The position numbers were made by a program, and so were the translations under genes. This document shows, piece after piece, positions 1-7,268 of a stretch of DNA of 17,041 nucleotides. Positions within the stretch are counted from its first letter, which is position 1, and each line of letters begins with the position of its first letter. The stretch is from Nitrospirota bacterium. GTDB lineage: Bacteria > Nitrospirota > Nitrospiria > Nitrospirales > Nitrospiraceae. Location of the stretch: positions 1 through 17,041 of the forward strand of contig JAHWYE010000008.1 in assembly GCA_020028195.1 (NCBI GenBank). Direction: 5' to 3'. The notes under the pieces were generated by a model. The model was not told where the DNA came from and did not search any database. It saw nothing but the letters and a program-made list of their open reading frames with translations.

Positions 1-113
1 CAGGTGCCAGCGGCCAGCTCTGCGGCCAAGGCTGGCTCGCCCCCGCGGAAGCCGAGGAGTCCGATGACGAGCCCCGCCGTGAAAGCCCATCTCCAGAGAA
101 CATGTCGTCTCAT
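1..113 (-). CDS. N-terminus of an exported protein, cut by the left window edge
   Basis: This is an open reading frame that starts at an ATG at 113 and runs off the window after about 37 codons without a stop. The visible residues begin MRRHVLWRWAF, continue with a hydrophobic stretch (TAGLVIGLLGF), and end in a small-residue region (EPALAAELAAG), which together look like a Sec signal peptide with likely cleavage near ALA-AE. A GGAGG lies nine bases before the ATG. The upstream gene stops only three bases earlier, so the two genes are probably translationally coupled. The mature protein is outside the window, so I cannot name a family. Confidence 0.55.
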   Translation of the reverse strand, partial: MRRHVLWRWAFTAGLVIGLLGFRGGEPALAAELAAGT

Positions 114-116
114 CCC

Positions 117-350
117 TCAAGTCCTCCCGTTGGTGGTTGCAGCCTGGTCTTGCAGCCGACCGCTCTGATCGTCTGAGCCTGTCCGGCCGCTTCGGTTCCT
201 GGAGAGGCGGCTCAAGGTATCATAGCCAGAGGTTTTCTTCAAAGCGTGTAGTCGTACCTCATCCATCAGCGAGTGAGCCCACGCAGGTCCAGTGGAAGCC
301 AGACTCACGAGAAGAACGCGTGAGACGTTCCGCCGAATAGGCTGTTTCAT
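117..350 (-). CDS. Small putatively exported protein of 77 residues, family unknown
   Basis: I do not recognise this protein. The start is well supported: AGGAGG lies six bases before the ATG. The N-terminus reads as a signal peptide, with basic residues (KQPIRRNVSR), a hydrophobic core (VLLVSLAS) and a plausible AWA-HS cleavage site near residue 25. The remaining 50 or so residues are polar and rich in R, S, G and Q, with no cysteine and no membrane segment. The stop is three bases upstream of the next start, which also encodes a signal peptide, so the pair looks like an operon for two exported products. The low-complexity tail leaves open that it is a truncated remnant. I am moderately sure that it is translated and have no functional call. 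Confidence 0.5.
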   Translation of the reverse strand: MKQPIRRNVSRVLLVSLASTGPAWAHSLMDEVRLHALKKTSGYDTLSRLSRNRSGRTGSDDQSGRLQDQAATTNGRT

Positions 351-544
351 CTTCCGCCTCCTGATCTTCCGAGGATCTCACTCTCCTGTACCGAGCAAGA
401 GAGGCGCCTCATTGCGGATTGTTTCTCTCTCGATCCAAATTCACAATCTAACTTCCTGTCCCCCATACAGGGGAGGAGCGGCGGGGAACCTGAACGGATG
501 GCGCTGGCGCTAGGAGACCGGACCTTCGCAGAAGGAGTGGAAGT

Positions 545-1036
545 TCAAGACAGAGGCTGTGCAACAAGGTGCTCAACGCTCTTTTTCTGAAAAAGGAAGT
601 AGGGAGAGGGACCGAAGCTCAACCGGCACCCAACCAAGCACTGACAGTCATGCATCCCAGATTGAATCTGACGGGTCCAGCACACTTCGAACAGCGTTAA
701 GATATGGCTCTTTTTTGAGTTCGCCGTATGAATTTCGATCAACTGTTGTACCTGCGGGACCTGGTCCATCAGGAGCAGGATACCCTCGGAGCAAACGTTG
801 AGCGCGAGGGCCTCACCTTGGTGGATGACGATCGAGTCCTCACCAAGCCCCTCAATCATTTCATAGGAACAAGCACGCCTTAGCATAGTTCGCTCCGTCT
901 GCCTGGTATGTCGACGGAATGGAACGGTTGTGCTGAGGCAATCTTGCGGAGGTTCAATCTGCTTCTCTGTTTTGACAGCATTCTTGCCTCTTGCTAAGCA
1001 GTAGGAAAGGATCCTCTGAAAACCATGAGTGCTCAT
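545..1036 (-). CDS. PilZ-like small protein, 163 residues
   Basis: The core at about residues 50-148 resembles small PilZ-type proteins that I recall as numerous in Nitrospira-like genomes. The RR at residues 53-54 and the stretch NVCSEGILLLMD at 80-91 resemble the RxxxR and [D/N]xSxxG elements of PilZ c-di-GMP-binding domains, but the expected serine of the second motif is a cysteine here. The LVGCRLSFGPSPYFLF segment at 134-149 is the other recognisable block. I chose the ATG at 1036 because an AAAGGTG sequence precedes it. An in-frame ATG at 1153 has no ribosome binding site. The protein is soluble, with no signal peptide. A role as a c-di-GMP receptor is a family-based inference, and the degenerate motif makes binding uncertain. 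A GGDEF protein is encoded about 3 kb away. Confidence 0.6.
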   Translation of the reverse strand: MSTHGFQRILSYCLARGKNAVKTEKQIEPPQDCLSTTVPFRRHTRQTERTMLRRACSYEMIEGLGEDSIVIHQGEALALNVCSEGILLLMDQVPQVQQLIEIHTANSKKSHILTLFEVCWTRQIQSGMHDCQCLVGCRLSFGPSPYFLFQKKSVEHLVAQPLS

Positions 1037-1439
1037 GGTGACACCTTTGAAAGCCACGAGTGCGAAATCAGTCCGCCTCTCCTGGATGAGCAAATGCAAT
1101 GCCTGATTGGGAGGAGACCGAGCCTGGTGGAACCTGCTAATTTTGTTAATCATTCGACTCGCTGGGCTGCCTTTTGCGATTGCTGAACAAGCGAGCCGAA
1201 GGGAAAAGGATTCACCCCCCTGGCTTCAACAAGCGCATTCCATTGATTTGCAAGCTTCTTCCCCCGTAGTCGATCTCCTACATGTGCAGCATGTAGTTGC
1301 ACACTGTGTGATTGCCCTGGAATTCTTCCTCCTCGACTCGGTTCCAGCCCGCCTTCCTCCAAGATCTGAGCTAGCTTTCTGCAGGAACACTTATTGTCTT
1401 CCGCTAGAGGAAGAGTCCAGACTGGCGAGAAGTTCACTG
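1037..1439. other. Intergenic stretch with no supported gene
   Basis: About 400 bases separate the PilZ-like gene (minus strand) from the sensor gene (plus strand). Long open frames exist on both strands, but they lack convincing ribosome binding sites and recognisable protein sequence. I see no tRNA and no clear repeat. The stretch presumably holds the divergent upstream regions of both genes. Only the sensor-side promoter at 1440-1468 is readable. Confidence 0.45.
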
Positions 1440-1468
1440 TTGTGGAGCGAAACGGCCTCCGATACAAT
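1440..1468 (+). promoter_or_regulatory. Candidate sigma70-type promoter for the sensor gene
   Basis: TTGTGG at 1440-1445 is followed by a 17-base spacer and TACAAT at 1463-1468, which matches five of six positions of the -10 consensus. The -35 box keeps only the TTG. Initiation near 1475 would leave a leader of about 23 bases before the GTG at 1498. This rests on pattern matching only. Confidence 0.4.
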
Positions 1469-1497
1469 ACCGCTGATGGGACCTTGAACGGAAAGCA

Positions 1498-3021
1498 GTG
1501 ATACTTTCTCCGCATCAGCGCGTCGTAGGACTGTTGACGAGCGGGTGGGAGATGCTCCCTTCTCTAGAAAATCTAGCGACTCGTTGGCGTCAGCCCTTCC
1601 TTGGCCTCATCACGATCGGGCTACTTCTCCTTACATTCGGCATGGACCTCTTGGCGCCGGTTGAGATTGCCGTGTGGGCGCTCTACCCGGTCTCGATTCT
1701 GACGGCCTTATGGTGGCGGGGCCAATGGGCCGTCATGGCCGTCACGATCCTGGCAATCGGCTTGACCATCCTGGGGGCATGGCCTGTGTCTGACGAAGAC
1801 CTCGGCATGGCTCTCGTCAATCGGGTCTTTGCCGTGGTGATGATGAGCGTCGTCGGGTGGCTCTGTGTCAGGTTGGACCGCCAACAGGCTGACCACAAGA
1901 GAGCCGAAGAAAAGTTGCTGGAGTCGGAGGTCAGGCTCACGTCGGTAGTCCAATCGGCGGTTGACGCCATTATTCTCGCCGATAACAATGGGAACGTCGT
2001 GTCCTGGAACAAAGCCGCAGCCACTACCTTCGGCTATAGGGAACAGGAAATGGTGGGCAAGCCGTTGACGCAGTTGATCCCTGAACGATACCGGGAGGCG
2101 CATCGAAGGGGGCTGGAGCGAGTGCGTTCAACAGGCGAGTCTCGCCTCGTTGGACAAACGGTTGAGCTGCAGGGACTCCGCAAAGACGGGAGCGAATTCC
2201 CTTTGGAACTCTCACTGGCCACATGGAAGACCAAAGGGGAAAACTACTTTAGCGGGATTATCCGTGACATCTCAGATCGCAAACGGGCCGATAATCGCCT
2301 CGCTGCGCAATTGGCCGTCAGTCTTGCGTTGGTGGATTCCGACACGCTCCGCGAAGCGGCTCCTCGCTTCCTCCGAGCTGTCTGCGACATCGTCGGATGG
2401 GAACTCGGTGTCATTTGGCTCATAGACCATGACGCTCAGGTCCTACGCTGCGACCTCGTCTGGCACGTCCCGTCGGTGAACGCCGCGGAGTTCATAGCGC
2501 TCAGTCGGGAAACCACGTTTTCCTCAGGCATCGGGTTGCCCGGTCGTGTGTGGGCAAGCGGCGAACCGGCGTGGATTCCAAACGTCCTCAAGGATTCCAA
2601 CTTTCCGCGGGCGCGCCTGGCGGCCAAAGCGGGCTTGCACGGGGCGTTTGGTTTTCCGATCAAGAGCAGAGGCGAGACACTCGGCGTCATCGAGTTCTTC
2701 AGCCGGGACATCCGTCCACCTGACACCAGTCTGCTGCAGATGATGGCCGATATCGGCATCAAGATCGGCCAATTCATCGAGCGCTCCTGTGTGGAACAGG
2801 AACGAAAGGGGCTTCTTCTTCAGCTCCAGGATGCGGTGGGGAATATTAAGACCTTGCGCGGATTGTTGCCTATCTGCGCGTCTTGCAAGAGGATCCGCGA
2901 CGACAAGGGCTACTGGAATCAGGTGGAAGACTATATCAAGGACCGTTCAGAGGCCGTGTTCACCCACGGTGTGTGCGATGAATGCGCAAGAAAGGAGTAC
3001 CCGGACTGGGACATTCACTGA
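1498..3021 (+). CDS. Membrane PAS-GAF sensor with Cys4 C-terminal domain and no kinase
   Basis: Four hydrophobic segments at about residues 34-52, 56-73, 78-95 and 106-125 anchor the protein in the membrane. A PAS domain follows at about 143-265 (DAIILADNNGNVVSWN, ending in FSGIIRDISDRKRA), then a GAF domain at about 268-430 (GLPGRVWASGEPAWIPNV). The tail at 450-503 contains LPICASCKRIRDDKGYW and GVCDECARKEYP. Cysteines 460, 463, 493 and 496 form two CxxC pairs that could bind a metal. This conserved tail often ends PAS/GAF sensors and receiver proteins. There is no histidine kinase, GGDEF, EAL or DNA-binding output, so the output route is unknown. The start is GTG 1498, with an in-frame ATG at 1552 (residue 19) as a real alternative. 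The stop lies four bases before the next gene. Confidence 0.8.
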   Translation: MILSPHQRVVGLLTSGWEMLPSLENLATRWRQPFLGLITIGLLLLTFGMDLLAPVEIAVWALYPVSILTALWWRGQWAVMAVTILAIGLTILGAWPVSDEDLGMALVNRVFAVVMMSVVGWLCVRLDRQQADHKRAEEKLLESEVRLTSVVQSAVDAIILADNNGNVVSWNKAAATTFGYREQEMVGKPLTQLIPERYREAHRRGLERVRSTGESRLVGQTVELQGLRKDGSEFPLELSLATWKTKGENYFSGIIRDISDRKRADNRLAAQLAVSLALVDSDTLREAAPRFLRAVCDIVGWELGVIWLIDHDAQVLRCDLVWHVPSVNAAEFIALSRETTFSSGIGLPGRVWASGEPAWIPNVLKDSNFPRARLAAKAGLHGAFGFPIKSRGETLGVIEFFSRDIRPPDTSLLQMMADIGIKIGQFIERSCVEQERKGLLLQLQDAVGNIKTLRGLLPICASCKRIRDDKGYWNQVEDYIKDRSEAVFTHGVCDECARKEYPDWDIH

Positions 3022-3025
3022 ACGT

Positions 3026-3742
3026 ATGGATCTGACGCAGGCCGACCCACTGTCGTTGCAGGGGATGATGGAGGAGCTCACCACGCATCCCGTGAATTCC
3101 AACGAGTTCTTTCAGCGTTTCAAGGAGCAGCGCCTGAGCCGCGAACAGTTGCAGCGCTTCTTGCGGCAGTATCATTACTTCTGCAAACACTTCGTCAAAC
3201 TTTTGGAAGGGCTGCTCTATAAAACCCCTGTTGACGAAATCGAGATGCGCGTCGAGCTGATCAAGACCCTTCATTCGGAGCTCGGCTCCGGCTCGCTCGA
3301 GCAGGCTCATGTCAGGCAGCTCGAGCGGTTCGCCAGAGCCCTGGGACTCAGCGAGCCTGATCTGAACCAGACCCAACCGCTCCCCGAAGTGGAATCCTAC
3401 CTACAGGTCCTGCGTCGCCTATTTCTGGAAACGGACTATCTGGTTGCCTTGGGCGCGGAGCTGGCTGTGGAAACGACGGCTGCGTCAGAGTTCCAGTATC
3501 TCTATCCAGGCTTACAGAAGTATCCCGAATTCACGGCCGAGGACCTGGCCTTCTTTGAGCTGCACGTGCAGGAAGAACAACAGCACAGTCAGTGGCTGGT
3601 GGAGGCAGTGCGCAAAACGGCCGGCTCCCCGGCCGCGCTTGCGCAGGTCGCGGCCGGGGCGCGGGAGACCGCCGAAGCTTGGCACCAGTTCTGGAAAGGA
3701 TTGGACCGGGCGGTCTTTGACCAGCCATCCTGCCAAAGTTAA
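3026..3742 (+). CDS. Heme-oxygenase-fold (TenA/PqqC/CADD-like) putative iron-dependent oxidase
   Basis: The 238 residues form an all-helical protein of the iron-containing redox enzyme group within the heme-oxygenase-like fold. The best signature is near the C-terminus: FFELHVQEEQQHSQW, with H180, E183/E184 and H187 in the HxxxExxH arrangement expected of metal ligands. Further candidate ligands are H95, E148 and E155. Family members use a mono- or di-iron centre on small substrates, and the substrate here cannot be predicted. The start at ATG 3026 follows the sensor stop by four bases and lacks a clear ribosome binding site, suggesting translational coupling. An overlapping upstream ATG at 2978 is possible. 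Pairing with a membrane PAS/GAF sensor suggests a shared stimulus or cofactor, but that is inference. Confidence 0.65.
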   Translation: MDLTQADPLSLQGMMEELTTHPVNSNEFFQRFKEQRLSREQLQRFLRQYHYFCKHFVKLLEGLLYKTPVDEIEMRVELIKTLHSELGSGSLEQAHVRQLERFARALGLSEPDLNQTQPLPEVESYLQVLRRLFLETDYLVALGAELAVETTAASEFQYLYPGLQKYPEFTAEDLAFFELHVQEEQQHSQWLVEAVRKTAGSPAALAQVAAGARETAEAWHQFWKGLDRAVFDQPSCQS

Positions 3743-3951
3743 ACGAACCGCCCTCATCGCATCCGGCACCGTCTCATTCGAAAAGCGCGCGAGACCTTCC
3801 GCCTTCAGCCTCTTCCAGACTGCCTGCCACTTCGGCTCCTTATCAGTGAATCTCCCTATCATGGAGGTGTGGTGGAGCTGACGTGGCAAAAAACAGAAAA
3901 AATTAGTGAAAGCGCTTCCCTTCTGGCAGAATCATCGTTGGAGTAGAGGGT

Positions 3952-5187
3952 ATGGTCCTAAAATCCCCCACTTGGAAATGGCTGTATTCATTAGTCGTGC
4001 CCGGCGGCCTGCTGGTGCTCGCCGCCCTGGGATTCCTGCGCCCGCTGGGCTTGCCCGGCTGGATGCAGCCGCTCGTAGCTGTCTATCCCTATATTGTCTT
4101 GGTGGTCGGACTCCTGTTCGGCTGGCATTTCGATCGCAGCCGGATGGTGCTCGCCATGCTGAGCCTGGCCTTGGCCGATGGAGCTTTGCTGATCCTTGCA
4201 GCCGGGGGGGGTGCAACGGAGGGTGTCGGCCGCATTGTCTTCAACGCAGTCGCGTTCCTGCTCCCGCTGAACCTTTTGGCGCTCTCCTTGATGACCGAGC
4301 GCGGCGCGCTGGTCCGTAGCGGGGTAGTCTGGCTGGGCGTAACCCTCTCGCAACTGTTCCTCGTGGCGTGGATCTGCCGCCCCGGGCTGGCAGAGCTGGC
4401 TGCGTCGCTGGAGTTTGCATACTTTGATCCGCGCTTGACCAGATGGACCCCCATCGCTCAACCGGCGCTCTTTGTGTTCGTCGTGGCCTCGGTGCTCCAA
4501 CTGGCCCGTTTCATGTTCTATAAGAATCCCATCGAGAGCGGTTTCATGTGGGCGTTAGTCGCCTCGTTCATCGCTCTCCACGGCAGCCGTTTCGGGTGGA
4601 ACCCGACGAATTACTTTGCCACGGCCGGACTGATCCTCTTTCTTGCTCTTCTTGAGGAATCCTACAAAATGACCTACCACGACGAGCTGACCGGAGTGCC
4701 GGGCCGGCTGGCCCTGGACCAAACCCTGCCCGGATTGGGCAGTCGATATTCAGTGGCGGTGGTGGACCTCGATCACCTCAAGGAGTTCAACAACCAGTAT
4801 GGGAAGGGTGTGGGTGACCAGGTGTTGCAAATGGTCGCCAGGAAGATTGCAAGCGTGCCCGGCGGTGGAAAGGCTTTCCGCTATAGTGGGGAAGAATTCG
4901 CCGTCGTCTTTTCTGGCAAATCGGCGGGTGATACCCTCGCCCACCTGGAGACCATGAGGAAAACGGTCGAGACCGCACGCTTTGCCCTGCGTAGTGGCGG
5001 CCGTCTCAGGGAGCAATCAGAACAGCCGAGTGGAGACAGTTCTTCCGATGAAGAACTCTCTGTGACGGTCAGTGTCGGCGTCGCCGAACGGGATGATCGC
5101 AAGCCCACTCCAGATCAGGTGGTCAAGGCAGCTTATAGAGCTCTGTATCGCGCCAAGATGGGCGGTGGCAATCAGGTAAAACGGTGA
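3952..5187 (+). CDS. Membrane protein with degenerate GGDEF (SGEEF) domain
   Basis: The N-terminal 235 residues are strongly hydrophobic and contain roughly seven to eight membrane segments. A GGDEF-type domain follows from about residue 240 (YHDELTGVPGRLAL). The metal-site region VVDLDHLKEFNNQYGK (270-285) and GVGDQ are present. The signature loop reads SGEEF at 312-316 instead of GGDEF or GGEEF. The usual RxxD inhibitory site just upstream is replaced by a glycine-rich VPGGGKAFR. A polar insert at about 345-368 precedes the last strand (VTVSVGVAERD), a layout I recall from some GGEEF proteins. It may be a weak or inactive diguanylate cyclase or a nucleotide sensor. GGAG eight bases before the ATG supports the start. 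The gene converges with the synthetase operon. Confidence 0.75.
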   Translation: MVLKSPTWKWLYSLVVPGGLLVLAALGFLRPLGLPGWMQPLVAVYPYIVLVVGLLFGWHFDRSRMVLAMLSLALADGALLILAAGGGATEGVGRIVFNAVAFLLPLNLLALSLMTERGALVRSGVVWLGVTLSQLFLVAWICRPGLAELAASLEFAYFDPRLTRWTPIAQPALFVFVVASVLQLARFMFYKNPIESGFMWALVASFIALHGSRFGWNPTNYFATAGLILFLALLEESYKMTYHDELTGVPGRLALDQTLPGLGSRYSVAVVDLDHLKEFNNQYGKGVGDQVLQMVARKIASVPGGGKAFRYSGEEFAVVFSGKSAGDTLAHLETMRKTVETARFALRSGGRLREQSEQPSGDSSSDEELSVTVSVGVAERDDRKPTPDQVVKAAYRALYRAKMGGGNQVKR

Positions 5188-5207
5188 GCGCGCTAATGCT
5201 GCTCTCA

Positions 5208-5226
5208 GCACGCCAGAGCCGCGTGC
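5208..5226. terminator. Weak hairpin between convergent genes
   Basis: GCACGC at 5208-5213 and GCGTGC at 5221-5226 form a perfect 6-bp stem with a 7-base loop in the 98-base gap between the convergent GGDEF and synthetase genes. A short T-rich stretch (GGGCTTTGTTG) follows on the plus strand. It could terminate the plus-strand gene, but the T tract is poor. Confidence 0.3.
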
Positions 5227-5285
5227 GGGCTTTGTTGTAGCGGCGAATCCGCGATTGCAGCAAGAGCGTCCACAAATAATGCGGG

Positions 5286-7268
5286 CTAATCGGGTCCTAC
5301 AGGGGAGCAGAGCTGCTTGATAGCCGCAACGGCTTGGGGGTTCTCGAGACTGGAAAGATCGCCGGGGTCCTGACCAAGAAACACTGCCCGGATGACCCGC
5401 CGAAGAATTTTCGCATTCCTGGTTTTGGGAAGATCCGGCACCGCGTGCACCGCGGCTGGACGAAGGGGCTTTCCAAGCTGCTCGACCACGTGGCTCGCAA
5501 GCTCGCTCGTGAGCGCCTCACTGGCGGTCCACCCTTGGCGAAGAACCACGAAGCAGACCAGTGCCTCGCCTTTCACGGGGTGTGGGACGCCGATCGCGGC
5601 TGCCTCGCTCACCGCCCGATGGCCAGTCAGGATCGCTTCGACTTCGGCCGGCCCCAGGCGCTTGCCAGCCACTTTGATGGTGTCATCTGAGCGGCCCAGG
5701 ATGTACCAGAACCCTTCCGCATCAGTCGCAGCCCAGTCACCATGCACCCAGACCTGCGGCCAGCGTGACCAGTAGGTGTCCAGATAGCGTTGCGGATCGC
5801 GCCAGAATCCTTGGGTCATCCCAGGCCACGGTTTCGTGATCACCAGTTCCCCCACTTCCCCCCGCACCGGTTGGCCTTCGGCGTCAAAAATTTCGGCGGC
5901 CATCCCAAGGCAAGGGCCAGTAAAGGCACAGGGCTTACAAGGGTGCAGGACCGTGCCCCCTACAATCCCACCTGAAACCTCGGTACCTCCGGAGTAGTTG
6001 ATGATCGGGCAGCGCCCTTGGCCGACATGTTGGAAGTACCAGAGATAGGCATCTGGTGTCCAAGGCTCACCGGTCGAGCCAAGCACGCGCAGGGAGCTGA
6101 GATCATGCTGATCCACCGGCACTTCGCCATGCCGCATAAGGGCTCGAACAGCGGTGGGGGACAGTCCGAGTGTTGTCACTCTGTGACGTTCCACAAGTTC
6201 CCAGAGCCGCCCTGCGTGCGGCCAATCTGGGACCCCTTCGTACAGCAGGCACGTCGCTCCCAACGTGAGTGCTCCCATGATCTCCCACGGCCCCATCATC
6301 CAGCCCATGTCAGTGAGCCAGAACAGTGTGTCCTCGGGCTGGCAATCGAAATGAAACGCCAGGTCTTGGGCAGCCTTGAGAGGGAAGCCGCTATGCACGT
6401 GCACGGTGCCTTTGGGACGCCCGGTTGTGCCCGACGTGTAGATGATCATGAAGGGCTCCTCGGCCTCCATGACCTCCGTCGGAGGCCCCTCAGCCTCGCC
6501 GGGCACCGATTCATGCCACCACACATCGCGTCCGGCTTTCCAGGAGACCGGGCAGCCAGCCCGCCGCACGACCAGCAGATGGTCCACCGTTGGGCAACGA
6601 GCTGCCGCCTCATCCCCGACCTGCTTCATCTTCACCAACCCGCCGCGACGGGAGAAGCCGTCGGCTGTCACTAGCAGCCTTGCCTCACAGTCCTGCACCC
6701 GCGTGGCCACGGCCTCCGCTCCATAGCCCGAGAAGATGGGCGTGTAGATCGCTCCAATCTTGGAGCAAGCCAGGGTGATGATCGCGACTTCTGGAATCAT
6801 GGGGAGAAAGACCGCCACCCGGTCTGCTCGGCGCACTCCCAATCGCCGGAGCATGGCTGCTGCACGGCGGACCTCGGCATCCAGTTGCCGGTAGGTGAAG
6901 GACCGCTGTGATCCGTCTTCGCCTTCCCAACGGATCGCAAGGTGATCGGCCCGGGGGCCACTGCGGTACTTGTCTACGCAGTTATGCACCAAATTCAGAC
7001 GGCCGCCCACAAACCAGCGGGGCCACTGGATCCCTTTGCTCAGGTCCAGCACCCGCGTGTACGGACGAGTCCACTCAATCCCCATCTCCTCAAGCGCTGC
7101 CTCCCAGAACCACTCAATGTCCGCGATTGACCGCTCGTAGAGCGCGGGATAGTCAGCGATTCCATGCCGCTGCATGAAGCGAAGCAGCCGGCTCCGCTTT
7201 ACGTACTCCGGCGTGGGACGCCAGAGGATCTCTTTATCGTACTCAGGTTCGTTGCGCGAGAGGGACAT
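5286..7268 (-). CDS. AMP-forming acyl-CoA synthetase (acetate/propionate type)
   Basis: At 660 residues this matches the length of acetyl-CoA and propionyl-CoA synthetases. The ATP-binding loop YTSGTTGRPKG is at 277-287. The hinge block HGDWAATDAEGFWYILGRSDD runs from 509, followed by IKVAGKRLGPAEVE. The adenylation lysine is K620 in PKTRNAKILRR. The acyl-pocket motif is NYSGGTE at 424-430, where classical acetyl-CoA synthetases have a WWQTE-type sequence, so the pocket probably differs. The enzyme would form acyl-AMP and then acyl-CoA in the cytoplasm. As last gene of the methylcitrate operon, overlapping prpC by 26 bases, it most likely activates propionate, filling the place of PrpE. Acetate or another short acid remains possible. 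No clear ribosome binding site is seen, consistent with coupled translation. Confidence 0.8.
   Translation of the reverse strand: MSLSRNEPEYDKEILWRPTPEYVKRSRLLRFMQRHGIADYPALYERSIADIEWFWEAALEEMGIEWTRPYTRVLDLSKGIQWPRWFVGGRLNLVHNCVDKYRSGPRADHLAIRWEGEDGSQRSFTYRQLDAEVRRAAAMLRRLGVRRADRVAVFLPMIPEVAIITLACSKIGAIYTPIFSGYGAEAVATRVQDCEARLLVTADGFSRRGGLVKMKQVGDEAAARCPTVDHLLVVRRAGCPVSWKAGRDVWWHESVPGEAEGPPTEVMEAEEPFMIIYTSGTTGRPKGTVHVHSGFPLKAAQDLAFHFDCQPEDTLFWLTDMGWMMGPWEIMGALTLGATCLLYEGVPDWPHAGRLWELVERHRVTTLGLSPTAVRALMRHGEVPVDQHDLSSLRVLGSTGEPWTPDAYLWYFQHVGQGRCPIINYSGGTEVSGGIVGGTVLHPCKPCAFTGPCLGMAAEIFDAEGQPVRGEVGELVITKPWPGMTQGFWRDPQRYLDTYWSRWPQVWVHGDWAATDAEGFWYILGRSDDTIKVAGKRLGPAEVEAILTGHRAVSEAAAIGVPHPVKGEALVCFVVLRQGWTASEALTSELASHVVEQLGKPLRPAAVHAVPDLPKTRNAKILRRVIRAVFLGQDPGDLSSLENPQAVAAIKQLCSPVGPD

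Noticed and set aside
459..474. TCCCCC-ATACA-GGGGA hairpin downstream of the PilZ-like gene as a terminator
   Set aside because: The stem is short and no T tract follows on the minus strand, so it is not better than chance in GC-rich sequence.
1150..1515. Open minus-strand frame of about 120 codons upstream of the PilZ-like gene
   Set aside because: No ribosome binding site, no recognisable domain, it overlaps the likely sensor promoter, and its composition reads like a non-coding region.
3930..3951. TGGCAG followed by TTGG upstream of the GGDEF gene as a sigma54 promoter
   Set aside because: The spacing between the GG and the second element is too long for the -24/-12 arrangement, and the GC dinucleotide is missing.
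6018..6674. Long plus-strand frame inside the acyl-CoA synthetase gene
   Set aside because: It is antisense to a clearly conserved enzyme, and its sequence shows only the expected shadow of GC-rich codons.
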